8,390 bases of DNA from Parvularculaceae bacterium UBA4496. Lineage in GTDB: Bacteria; Pseudomonadota; Alphaproteobacteria; Caulobacterales; Parvularculaceae. Position 1 is the first letter of the stretch; each line of letters begins with the position of its first letter. The notes beneath the pieces were generated by a model, which ran no database searches, was not told the origin of the DNA, and worked only from the letters and a program-made list of their open reading frames with translations. The DNA lies in contig DGNI01000104.1 of assembly GCA_002388885.1 (NCBI GenBank), positions 888-9,277 of the forward strand. The letters run 5' to 3'. Below, piece by piece: positions 1-6,009 of the stretch. The position numbers were made by a program, and so were the translations under genes.

Positions 1-1257
1 GCGGTGGTGGCGCGCGGCATGGGCCGGCCCTGCGTCTGCGGCGCGGGCGATCTCAAGATCGACAAGAGCGAAACATTTTTTACCGTCGCCGGGCGCAAGA
101 TCGAAAAAGGCGAGGTGGTGACGATCGATGGTGCGGCGGGCAAAGTATTCGCTGGCGCCGTCCCGACGGTGCAGCCTGAACTATCCGGCGACTTTGCCGA
201 ACTGATGATCTGGGCCGACAAGGTGCGCCGCATGGGCGTGCGCGCCAACGCAGAAACGCCGCACGACGCGCAGGTGGCGCGCGATTTCGGCGCCGAAGGC
301 ATCGGCCTTTGCCGCACGGAGCACATGTTCTTTGAGGCCGACCGCATCATCGCCGTGCGCGAAATGATTTTGGCGGAAGACAAAAAGGGGCGTGAAGTGG
401 CGCTCGCCAAATTGTTGCCGATGCAGCGTTCTGACTTTGAGGGGCTGTTTCGGGTGATGACCGGCCTGCCGGTGACGATCCGCCTGCTTGATCCGCCCTT
501 GCATGAATTCCTGCCGCATTCCGATGATGAAATCGGGGAAGTGGCGAAATCTTCGGGCATGGACGCGCAGCTTCTAAAGGATCGCGCGCACAAGCTGAAG
601 GAATTCAATCCCATGCTCGGCCACCGCGGCTGCCGCCTCGGCGTTTCCTATCCGGAAATCTACGAGATGCAGGTGCGCGCCATCATGGAAGCCGCTTGCA
701 ACATCAAAAAAGAAACTGGCGAAGACGTCACGCCGGAAATCATGGTGCCGCTTGTGGCCAAGCGCGAAGAGCTGGCGTTGTTAAAAGCGCGCATCGATGA
801 AGTCGCTGTGTCCGTTCTGAAGGAAAATAACATCAAGCTCGATTATCTCGTTGGCACGATGATCGAGCTGCCGCGCGCGGCGCTGACGGCTGATTTAATC
901 GCTGAAGAAGCCGAGTTCTTTTCCTTCGGCACCAACGACCTGACGCAAACGACGTTCGGCCTTTCGCGCGACGACTCTGCATCGTTCCTGCCGGACTATA
1001 TGCGCCAGGGGGTTTTCGAGCGCGATCCGTTCGTCACGCTTGACCGCGAAGGCGTCGGCGCGCTTGTCAAAATCGCCGTTGAGAAGGGCCGCGCCACGCG
1101 GCCTGATATCAAGCTCGGCATCTGCGGCGAGCATGGCGGCGACCCTGATTCAATCCATTTTGTAGAGGGGGCGGGCCTCGATTACGTTTCCTGTTCGCCT
1201 TACAGAACGCCCATCGCCCGTCTTGCTGCAGCGCAAGCAAAACTAGGCGCTTCCTGA
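1..1257 (+). CDS. ppdK: Pyruvate, phosphate dikinase, C-terminal part (5' end outside window)
   Basis: This enzyme interconverts pyruvate + ATP + Pi and PEP + AMP + PPi in the cytoplasm. The window opens with codons for A-V-V-A-R-G-M-G, the tail of the family's TSHAAVVARGMG phosphohistidine motif, so the swivelling His lies just outside. Numbering from the V encoded at base 4 as residue 1, the PEP/pyruvate-binding barrel follows: GIGLCRTEHMFF (about 99-110), NPMLGHRGCRLG (202-213), GTMIELPRAAL (284-294), FFSFGTNDLTQTTFGLSRDD (305-324) and CGEHGGD (374-380). The Cys at 374 is the expected catalytic acid, and the protein ends with SPYRTPIARLAAAQA. The GRPCVCGAGDL and TNDLTQTTFG wording fits PpdK rather than PEP synthase or PTS enzyme I. 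The frame is intact to a TGA stop. The 150 bp after the stop hold no obvious terminator; the first good hairpin is at 1412-1438. Confidence 0.97.
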   Translation, partial: AVVARGMGRPCVCGAGDLKIDKSETFFTVAGRKIEKGEVVTIDGAAGKVFAGAVPTVQPELSGDFAELMIWADKVRRMGVRANAETPHDAQVARDFGAEGIGLCRTEHMFFEADRIIAVREMILAEDKKGREVALAKLLPMQRSDFEGLFRVMTGLPVTIRLLDPPLHEFLPHSDDEIGEVAKSSGMDAQLLKDRAHKLKEFNPMLGHRGCRLGVSYPEIYEMQVRAIMEAACNIKKETGEDVTPEIMVPLVAKREELALLKARIDEVAVSVLKENNIKLDYLVGTMIELPRAALTADLIAEEAEFFSFGTNDLTQTTFGLSRDDSASFLPDYMRQGVFERDPFVTLDREGVGALVKIAVEKGRATRPDIKLGICGEHGGDPDSIHFVEGAGLDYVSCSPYRTPIARLAAAQAKLGAS

Positions 1258-1344
1258 GACATCTCAGCGGCTTTGAGGGTTAATCTTCCGTCAGGAAACT
1301 GGAACTTTCAATAATAACAACATGTTGGAAGCCTATGGTTAGTG

Positions 1345-1359
1345 TTAATAAAGGGTTAA
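1345..1359 (+). promoter_or_regulatory. CtrA box, TTAA-N7-TTAA
   Basis: TTAA at 1345-1348 and TTAA at 1356-1359 are separated by exactly seven bases. With flanks it reads GTTAATAAAGGGTTAAC, so the outer GTTAA/TTAAC arms form an inverted repeat. This matches the known full binding site of the alphaproteobacterial cell-cycle regulator CtrA. It lies 188 bp upstream of the cell-wall hydrolase start. A degenerate ATGGTTAG half-site-like sequence sits just upstream at 1335-1342. The motif match is seen; binding and direction of control are inferred. Confidence 0.7.
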
Positions 1360-1404
1360 CGCACAGCGATTTCATTTGCACCTGCGTGATCGGACCGCCA
1401 TATT

Positions 1405-1438
1405 GCGCTCGGAAAGCGCGCTTTGAGGGCGCGTTTTT
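1405..1438 (+). terminator. Terminator-like hairpin with an overlapping alternative hairpin
   Basis: The arm at 1417-1421 (CGCGC) pairs with GCGCG at 1429-1433 across a 7-nt loop. Its flanking A's at 1413-1415 pair with the T-run at 1434-1438, giving a GC-rich stem ending in five T's, as an intrinsic terminator would. A second hairpin, GCGCT (1405-1409) with AGCGC (1415-1419) and a 5-nt loop, uses the same bases as the first arm, so the two structures exclude each other. The arm also contains a perfect 12-bp palindrome, AAAGCGCGCTTT (1413-1424). It may end the ppdK transcript, or act inside a leader starting at the CtrA box. The T-run is short, so confidence is moderate. Confidence 0.45.
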
Positions 1439-1478
1439 GCGTCTTAAGGATTGGTAACAATTAAGATGCTGTTCTGGG

Positions 1479-1514
1479 CGCTCCTAAACGGAGCGTCGCG
1501 GGAGGCCAGCCTCC
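1479..1514 (+). promoter_or_regulatory. Two tandem small hairpins in the hydrolase leader
   Basis: CGCTCC (1479-1484) pairs with GGAGCG (1490-1495) around a 5-nt loop. GGAGG (1501-1505) pairs with CCTCC (1510-1514) around a 4-nt loop. Both lie in the presumed 5' leader of the hydrolase gene. The GGAGG in the second stem is a perfect Shine-Dalgarno core but is 42 bases from the ATG, so it is not the gene's own ribosome-binding site. Function unknown. Confidence 0.35.
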
Positions 1515-1547
1515 ATTCGGCCCGAAACGGGAAGCGATAACGCGCCA

Positions 1548-2360
1548 ATGAAACGAACGAAGCGAACGGTGAAAAAGAGAATAAGAGTGAGCGATCAACG
1601 CCACAGTCACTTCTATGAGGTCAACTGGACCCTGCGCAGCCTGTTTGCAGCAGGCGTGCTTTCCCTCTGCGCTGTCGCCAGCGCCATGAGCGCGACCATC
1701 AACGCAAATCGCGCCGACGCCGCGCGGCAGGAGCAGATTGCTCTGGCAAAGGAAGCTGAACTCGTCGCCGACCTTGCAACATACCTTGCAGCGGAGACCG
1801 CGGCGACACGAGAAGCGCTTGACGGCCCGCGCCTTAAGCCCGCCAAAGCCACAGGCGATATCGTGACCATGGCGGACCCGATCGCTGCGCTGGCGTCATT
1901 TGATTTTACCGAACTGAATGTCGCCAAAGTCGATGCGGAAGAGCGTAAATGTCTTGCGCAGGCAATCTATTATGAAGCGCGTTCGGAACCGCGCATCGGT
2001 CAGCTTGCTGTTGCAGACGTGGTGCTCAATCGCGTCGCGAGTCCGCTCTACCCGAATAAAATTTGCACAGTCGTTTATCAGGGATCAGAACGCCGCACAG
2101 GCTGTCAATTCTCTTTCACTTGCGACGGCTCCATGCAGGCGCGCCTCAACAAGCGCAAATGGGCGGCGTCCGAAGAACTGGCGGGCGCCATCCTCGCCGG
2201 TTTGCGCACGCCCATCAGCCGCAACGCCACTCATTATCATGCGAATTATGTCACGCCCTACTGGTCCGCTAAGCTGACGCCTACGGCGACCATCGGCACG
2301 CATAAATTCTACCGCTTCCCAAGCCGGCATGCAGTCGCAGCGGCGCCGGCGGCGATGTAA
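1548..2360 (+). CDS. SleB/CwlJ-type cell-wall hydrolase, membrane-anchored
   Basis: A 270-residue protein of the Hydrolase_2 family, peptidoglycan-cleaving enzymes named after the Bacillus spore cortex hydrolase SleB. The N-terminus is strongly basic, followed by a hydrophobic segment at about 29-50 that should act as an uncleaved anchor or signal peptide. An Ala/Glu-rich linker, probably helical, spans about 51-110. The catalytic domain runs about 133-257: CLAQAIYYEARSEP (135-148, with E143 the expected catalytic Glu), GQLAVADVVLNRV (151-163), GCQFSFTCDG (185-194), and ATHYHANYV...PYW with the closing IGTHKFYRF. In Gram-negative alphaproteobacteria the family acts in the periplasm on peptidoglycan. 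The ATG at 1548 has GGGAAG 13 bases upstream, which is far; in-frame GTGs at 1569 and 1587 are alternatives that would shorten the basic tail. The CtrA box upstream suggests cell-cycle control. Substrate bond not determinable here. Confidence 0.9.
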   Translation: MKRTKRTVKKRIRVSDQRHSHFYEVNWTLRSLFAAGVLSLCAVASAMSATINANRADAARQEQIALAKEAELVADLATYLAAETAATREALDGPRLKPAKATGDIVTMADPIAALASFDFTELNVAKVDAEERKCLAQAIYYEARSEPRIGQLAVADVVLNRVASPLYPNKICTVVYQGSERRTGCQFSFTCDGSMQARLNKRKWAASEELAGAILAGLRTPISRNATHYHANYVTPYWSAKLTPTATIGTHKFYRFPSRHAVAAAPAAM

Positions 2361-2382
2361 TTTTACGGCGATCTGACTGCCG

Positions 2383-3351
2383 CTAAAGACAGATTTTGTC
2401 GCCTTCCTCGGCTATATTGAAGCCCGCTTTTTGAACCTGAGCGCGCTCCGGCGCATTCGGGTTCAACAGCGGATTTGTATGGTTCATATGGATGAACCAT
2501 ACTTTCTTCTTCTCAGCGACAGGAAGATCTTCAAACCGGTCCATGGAATGTGAAACTAACGGGTGCGGAAACCCTGACATGTCGCGCCCCGGTATTTCGC
2601 CGTTTGCAAAAAAGGTTGCATCCAGAAGAGCGATGTCGGCTTCGGCGATCTTGTCTTCAATGCGCGTTCCTTCCGCGTCCCAGTCTTCCCAGCTGTCGAT
2701 GTCAGGGATGAAGATGGCGGATTTCTCCGGCCCCTCAATTCTGAAACCGGCGACTTCGGAATATTCCTGCCGGTGCGGCACCAGAAACGGCGTTACGGCA
2801 ATATCGCCGGCTAGCTGTTCGGCTTCTCCATCGTGCATAATGGCGATGAAGATATTGTGCTTTCGTAATAGCTGATCCCACGGTCCGTTGGCGGTCAGAT
2901 AGTCATTCATGCGCGGCATGGCGAACACCTGAATGTTCTGCGCGCCCGCCGCCTCATGACCGAACATCATCAGGCCAGCGTAATGCCCCATATGTGCATG
3001 GGTTAAAAAGACGCCGCCGAGATCGAGCGTGCGTTCCGCCGGCGCCGCGGCGTTCAAGCGATGTAGCTGTTCCTTGATATCCGGCGTTGCTTCGAACAGC
3101 CAGCGCTTCGGCGTATCTCCGCGCCGGTCGATCAGCGCAATCGACGTCGACAGCCGTCGCAGGGAAGCGTCAGCCCAGGCCGGATCATCCGGGTTGCCGA
3201 TCTGCGGTTTGCCAGCGTCCTGCGCGACGCCGAGGATGAAAAGGAAGACGGGGCATGACGGCGTCAGCTCCGGTGGCTGGTTGTCGAGCGAACATGCCGA
3301 AAGCGCCAAGGCGGCGAAGGAGAGCAAGTGTTGGCGCATGATATTTTTCAT
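2383..3351 (-). CDS. PqqB-like metallo-beta-lactamase-fold lipoprotein
   Basis: A 322-residue protein with a lipoprotein signal: MKNIMRQH, a hydrophobic stretch, then lipobox LSAC with Cys20. It is probably anchored in a membrane facing the periplasm. The mature part resembles the PqqB branch of the metallo-beta-lactamase fold: FILGVAQDAGKPQ near the start, FLTHAHMGHYAGLM (about 115-128), VPHRQEY (His193), IPDID (216-220), LLDATFF (D244) and FIHMNHTNPLL (287-297). The first metal motif reads H-A-H-M-G-H: the Asp of classical HxHxDH is Gly. The open frame extends upstream to 3504, but I chose the ATG at 3351 because it opens the signal peptide and has GGGG five bases before it. Its stop lies 22 bp from that of the convergent hydrolase gene. 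Substrate unknown; no PQQ genes are nearby, so a role in PQQ synthesis is not supported. Confidence 0.85.
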   Translation of the reverse strand: MKNIMRQHLLSFAALALSACSLDNQPPELTPSCPVFLFILGVAQDAGKPQIGNPDDPAWADASLRRLSTSIALIDRRGDTPKRWLFEATPDIKEQLHRLNAAAPAERTLDLGGVFLTHAHMGHYAGLMMFGHEAAGAQNIQVFAMPRMNDYLTANGPWDQLLRKHNIFIAIMHDGEAEQLAGDIAVTPFLVPHRQEYSEVAGFRIEGPEKSAIFIPDIDSWEDWDAEGTRIEDKIAEADIALLDATFFANGEIPGRDMSGFPHPLVSHSMDRFEDLPVAEKKKVWFIHMNHTNPLLNPNAPERAQVQKAGFNIAEEGDKICL

Positions 3352-3378
3352 TCGGACCCCATAATGACGGCATATGCT

Positions 3379-3427
3379 AACGTCGTTCGCCTGTGCAGGC
3401 GAGGCGGAATCTCCGCAAAACGTCGTT
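3379..3427. promoter_or_regulatory. Divergent control region: repeated AACGTCGTT and dyads
   Basis: AACGTCGTT occurs at 3379-3387 and again at 3419-3427, 40 bp apart in direct orientation. Each copy is itself symmetric (AACG-T-CGTT). Between them lie a perfect inverted repeat TCGCCTG/CAGGCGA (3387-3393 and 3396-3402, 2-bp gap) and a smaller one GCGGA/TCCGC (3404-3408 and 3412-3416). The region separates the two divergent lipoprotein genes, so it could hold operators shared by both. The central dyad could instead be a remnant of a dispersed palindromic repeat. No convincing -35/-10 pair was found. Confidence 0.4.
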
Positions 3428-3461
3428 AAACCGATCCATTTCAGCGGCAGTCCGAATTGTG

Positions 3462-3491
3462 AGAAGCTAAGACCTTGCATAGCTTCTATGC
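3462..3491 (+). promoter_or_regulatory. Overlapping, mutually exclusive inverted repeats before the S41 gene
   Basis: AGAAGCTA (3462-3469) and TAGCTTCT (3480-3487) form a perfect 8-bp inverted repeat with a 10-bp gap. GCATAG (3477-3482) and CTATGC (3486-3491) form a perfect 6-bp hairpin with a 3-nt loop that shares the same bases. The pair ends five bases before the ribosome-binding site. It could be an operator for a dimeric regulator, or a leader RNA that switches between two folds. Confidence 0.4.
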
Positions 3492-3495
3492 TTTT

Positions 3496-3500
3496 GGAGA
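3496..3500 (+). promoter_or_regulatory. Ribosome-binding site that sets the S41 lipoprotein start
   Basis: GGAGA lies 8 bases before the ATG at 3509. This good spacing, with the lipoprotein signal that begins at that ATG, decides the start against the longer open frame that begins at 3374. Confidence 0.75.
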
Positions 3501-3508
3501 CCATTCAT

Positions 3509-4861
3509 ATGCGCGCGATATTCACCCGGCTTTCAATATGTTTGTTAATGGCGATTTCCATCTCCGCCTGCGATCAGAAAAGCCCTGCGGCGGCGATCGA
3601 GGAGAGCAGCGTAACCGAAACGGACAGGTCGGCAGATCTTGCCGCGTTCCGTACCGAATTCTTTGATCAGGATAAAAGCTATTCACCCGAGGCGAGGGCA
3701 GAAGCCGAGACGATGCTGAACGCCCTCGAACAAGAAGCGGCCAGCCTTTCGGAAGTTGCGTTTGAGCTTCGCATATCTGAAATCGCCGCGCTGGCCGACA
3801 ACGGACATACGCTGTTTTTCACCGTGCCATGGCGGGAGAAGTTTAACCGCATTCCGGTGAAATTCATCATGCTGAACGGCCGGCTTTTTGTCGGCGACGC
3901 GGATGAACCACATGGCGACATTATCGGCGCAGAAGTCGTAAAAATTGGCGGTCGCGACTGGCCTGAACTCCAGCGTGAACTGGCCAAATATCAGGGCGGT
4001 CTCTTGAACTGGAAGGCGCAGTTTATCCAGAATTTCATCGAGTCTCCTGAGGTGCTTTACGCGGCGGGTTTGAATGATACGCAAGATTCGCTGACACTCG
4101 GCATCATAGCGGATGGAAACGCCCGCGATGTGGTGGTTGAAGCAGGCATGTTTCCCGCTGAGTTTGAAGGATTTGAACAGTATTTCCCGCCGGCGCGAAT
4201 CGTGGAGTTCGCTCGAGCGGGCGAGGATGCAGGCCAGCCATTATACCTGCAGGATGCAGGCGAGCTTTACAGGTTTCAGTGGCTTGAAGGCGATGTCGCT
4301 TACATTCAGTTCAAGACCAACTCCCGCCCTTCGGGCGGTTTCGACTCGGTGTCGTTTTCGGCGGACGTCATTGGCAAACTTGAAGAAAAGCAGCCGCGGG
4401 CCATTATTCTGGACCAGCGCTTCAATCCCGGCGGAGACCTTAATACCACGCGCGACTTGATGCAGGCATTACCCGGTCTCGTTGCGGAGGACGGCAAGGT
4501 ATATGCGATTACATCGGGCAAGACTTTTTCAGCAGGGATTTCAAGTATCGGTTACCTGAAACAGACCGGCGGCGACAGAGTGGTTATTGTCGGTGAGCCA
4601 ATCGGCGACCGCCTCGATTTCTGGGCGGAAGGCGGCGTGATGACCTTGCCGCAATCTGGAGGAATGCTTCTCTACGCCAACGAGCGCCATAATTACACCA
4701 ACGGCTGTCCGTATGAAGAATGTCACCGCAGCATCGTCGTGCATCCCATTTCAGTCGAAAGCCTTCAGCCTGATTTTCTGACGCCGCTCACTCATGACGC
4801 TTATATGGCGGGCCGCGATCCGTCGATGGAAAAAGTGCTGGAGTTGATGGGCGGTGCCTGA
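3509..4861 (+). CDS. S41-family (tricorn/C-terminal-processing-like) peptidase lipoprotein
   Basis: A 450-residue protein with a lipoprotein signal peptide: MRAIFTRL, a hydrophobic core, then lipobox ISAC with Cys21. It should be exported and lipid-anchored. The body resembles S41 serine peptidases. ADNGHTLFF (about 96-104) carries a His in the GHT context that tricorn-like members use in catalysis. VAYIQFKTN (263-271) and RAIILDQRFNPGGD (297-310) match the family's LDLRxNxGG core strand. YAITSGKTFSAG (333-344) holds the likely nucleophile Ser341, and VIVGEPIGD (359-367) follows. I see no clear PDZ domain; about 110-210 is unassigned. The last codon abuts the stop of nadC with no gap, and the gene diverges from the MBL lipoprotein. 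Substrate unknown; an inactive or scaffold-type member cannot be excluded. Confidence 0.82.
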   Translation: MRAIFTRLSICLLMAISISACDQKSPAAAIEESSVTETDRSADLAAFRTEFFDQDKSYSPEARAEAETMLNALEQEAASLSEVAFELRISEIAALADNGHTLFFTVPWREKFNRIPVKFIMLNGRLFVGDADEPHGDIIGAEVVKIGGRDWPELQRELAKYQGGLLNWKAQFIQNFIESPEVLYAAGLNDTQDSLTLGIIADGNARDVVVEAGMFPAEFEGFEQYFPPARIVEFARAGEDAGQPLYLQDAGELYRFQWLEGDVAYIQFKTNSRPSGGFDSVSFSADVIGKLEEKQPRAIILDQRFNPGGDLNTTRDLMQALPGLVAEDGKVYAITSGKTFSAGISSIGYLKQTGGDRVVIVGEPIGDRLDFWAEGGVMTLPQSGGMLLYANERHNYTNGCPYEECHRSIVVHPISVESLQPDFLTPLTHDAYMAGRDPSMEKVLELMGGA

Positions 4862-4864
4862 TCA
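4859..4864. other. Abutting convergent stop codons (TGATCA)
   Basis: The TGA of the + strand S41 gene (4859-4861) and the TGA of nadC read from the - strand (4862-4864) are directly adjacent, together forming the palindrome TGATCA. There are no intergenic bases, so any terminator of one transcript must lie inside the other gene. Confidence 0.9.
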
Positions 4865-5710
4865 GTCGAAATCGAGACCGACATCCAGGCTCGGCGCGGA
4901 ATGGGTGATCCAGCCGGATGAGATCACGCCGACGCCGGATTCGGCGATGGCGCGGACGGTTTCGACGGTGACGTTGCCGGAGGCTTCGAGGATTGCCCGG
5001 CCTTTCACCTGAGCAACGGCTTTTTTCATGTCTTCTGTCGTCATGTTGTCAAGCATGATGATGTCGGCGCCGCCTGAGAGTGCCGCGTCAAGCTGGTCGA
5101 GTCCGTCGATTTCGACCTCGATCTTCACCGTGTGGCCGACCGCGGCGCGGCAGGCGTCGATTGCTTTTTTTAGGCCGCCCACGGCGGCGATGTGATTGTC
5201 CTTGATCATCGCGGCGTCATAAAGGCCGAAACGGTGGTTATGGCCGCCGCCGCAGCGCACGGCGTATTTTTCAAGCGCACGCAGGCCCGGGGTCGTCTTT
5301 CGGGTACAGACGATTTTGGCGTTTGTACCTTTCACGGCTTCAACAAGCGCCGCCGTCGCCGTTGCAATGCCCGATAGGTGGCCGAGAAAATTAAGCGCGA
5401 CGCGTTCGGCGGTGAGAATGCCGCGCGCAGATCCCTCAATGGTCGCGATCACTTCTCCCGGCGCGGCAAGTTCAGAATCGTTCTTTTCCACGCGGAATAA
5501 ATAGACACCGTTCAGGAGAAAGGCAGTGTTCGCCAGCGGCAAGCCGGCAATGATGCCAGCCTTGCGCGCGACAATGGATGCCTTCGTTATCGCGTCATGG
5601 GGAATGCACGCATTTGTCGTGATGTCGCCAGCATCGCCGAGGTCCTCGGCCAGCGCGCAGCGGACTGCCGCCTCAAGGAGATGCTGAGGAGGGTGCAAAC
5701 GGGTGTTCAT
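4862..5710 (-). CDS. nadC: Nicotinate-nucleotide pyrophosphorylase (carboxylating); quinolinate phosphoribosyltransferase
   Basis: It converts quinolinate and PRPP to nicotinate mononucleotide, CO2 and PPi, the step that joins de novo synthesis to the common NAD route. At 282 residues it has normal length. Motifs in order: AEDLGDAGDITT (21-32), AERVALNFLGHLSGIAT (101-117), CTRKTTPGLRALEKYAV (135-151), GGGHNHRFGLYDAAMIKDNH (154-173), KIEVEIDGL (196-204), IIMLDNM (217-223), LEASGNV (241-247) and SSGWITHSAPSLDVGLDF at the end. Expected active-site residues R104, R137, K138, H159, R160, K170 and D221 are present. The ATG is well supported by GGAG six bases upstream (5717-5720). It is the last gene of the nad cluster in this window, 27 bp after the 87-codon gene. 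Confidence 0.97.
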   Translation of the reverse strand: MNTRLHPPQHLLEAAVRCALAEDLGDAGDITTNACIPHDAITKASIVARKAGIIAGLPLANTAFLLNGVYLFRVEKNDSELAAPGEVIATIEGSARGILTAERVALNFLGHLSGIATATAALVEAVKGTNAKIVCTRKTTPGLRALEKYAVRCGGGHNHRFGLYDAAMIKDNHIAAVGGLKKAIDACRAAVGHTVKIEVEIDGLDQLDAALSGGADIIMLDNMTTEDMKKAVAQVKGRAILEASGNVTVETVRAIAESGVGVISSGWITHSAPSLDVGLDFD

Positions 5711-5737
5711 TCAGCGCTCCGTTCAGTGACATACAAT

Positions 5738-6001
5738 TTACGGCCTCGCGTCATTTTCTAGTCCTTCCCAGTAGATGACATCCCGGAAATCTTCTTTGGC
5801 GCGTTTGGCGTAATGCCTGACTTTATCGAGTTCGCCTTTGCTGAGATTCAGAACGGCGCGGCGTGCGTTAAAAAGATTCGTTTCGGAACGCGCCATGACG
5901 TGATCGAGTGTGATCGATAACAGCGCCGCCCTGACCTCATTAACGTCATCGGGCGAAAAGTGGCGTTCGATCATTGCATTCAGTTCCTGACAAAGCGCCA
6001 T
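5738..6001 (-). CDS. Small conserved-looking protein of unknown function between nadB and nadC
   Basis: An 87-residue cytoplasmic protein, with no signal peptide and no membrane segment. It is rich in charged residues and looks all-helical: an N-terminal helix (CQELNAMIERHF), then DDVNEVRAALLSITLDHVMARSE, then LSKGELDKVRHYAKRAKEDF and RDVIYW near the C-terminus. From memory, short alphaproteobacterial proteins with a 'KGxLxxLxxY...RDVLYW' tail exist, but I cannot name a family. It starts 8 bases after the nadB stop, with GAGGAA overlapping the end of nadB as a possible ribosome-binding site, and ends 27 bp before nadC. It is almost certainly co-transcribed with both. No catalytic motif is evident; an accessory or unrelated hitchhiking role are both possible. 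Confidence 0.8.
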   Translation of the reverse strand: MALCQELNAMIERHFSPDDVNEVRAALLSITLDHVMARSETNLFNARRAVLNLSKGELDKVRHYAKRAKEDFRDVIYWEGLENDARP

Positions 6002-6009
6002 TCGGAAAC

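Noticed and set aside
1444..1464. Second CtrA site from TTAA at 1444 and TTAA at 1461
   Set aside because: The spacing is 13 bases rather than 7, and the 7-spaced position reads TAAC, so it does not match the consensus.
2361..2382. Small inverted repeat CGGC/GCCG between convergent hydrolase and MBL genes as a terminator
   Set aside because: Only a 4-bp uninterrupted stem with no T-run on either strand.
3352..3504. N-terminal extension of the MBL lipoprotein to an upstream start at 3504
   Set aside because: The signal peptide with lipobox begins at the ATG at 3351; a 51-residue leader before it would bury the signal.
3374..3508. N-terminal extension of the S41 lipoprotein from an ATG at 3374
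   Set aside because: The lipoprotein signal and a GGAGA ribosome-binding site both point to 3509, and the extension would translate the divergent control region.
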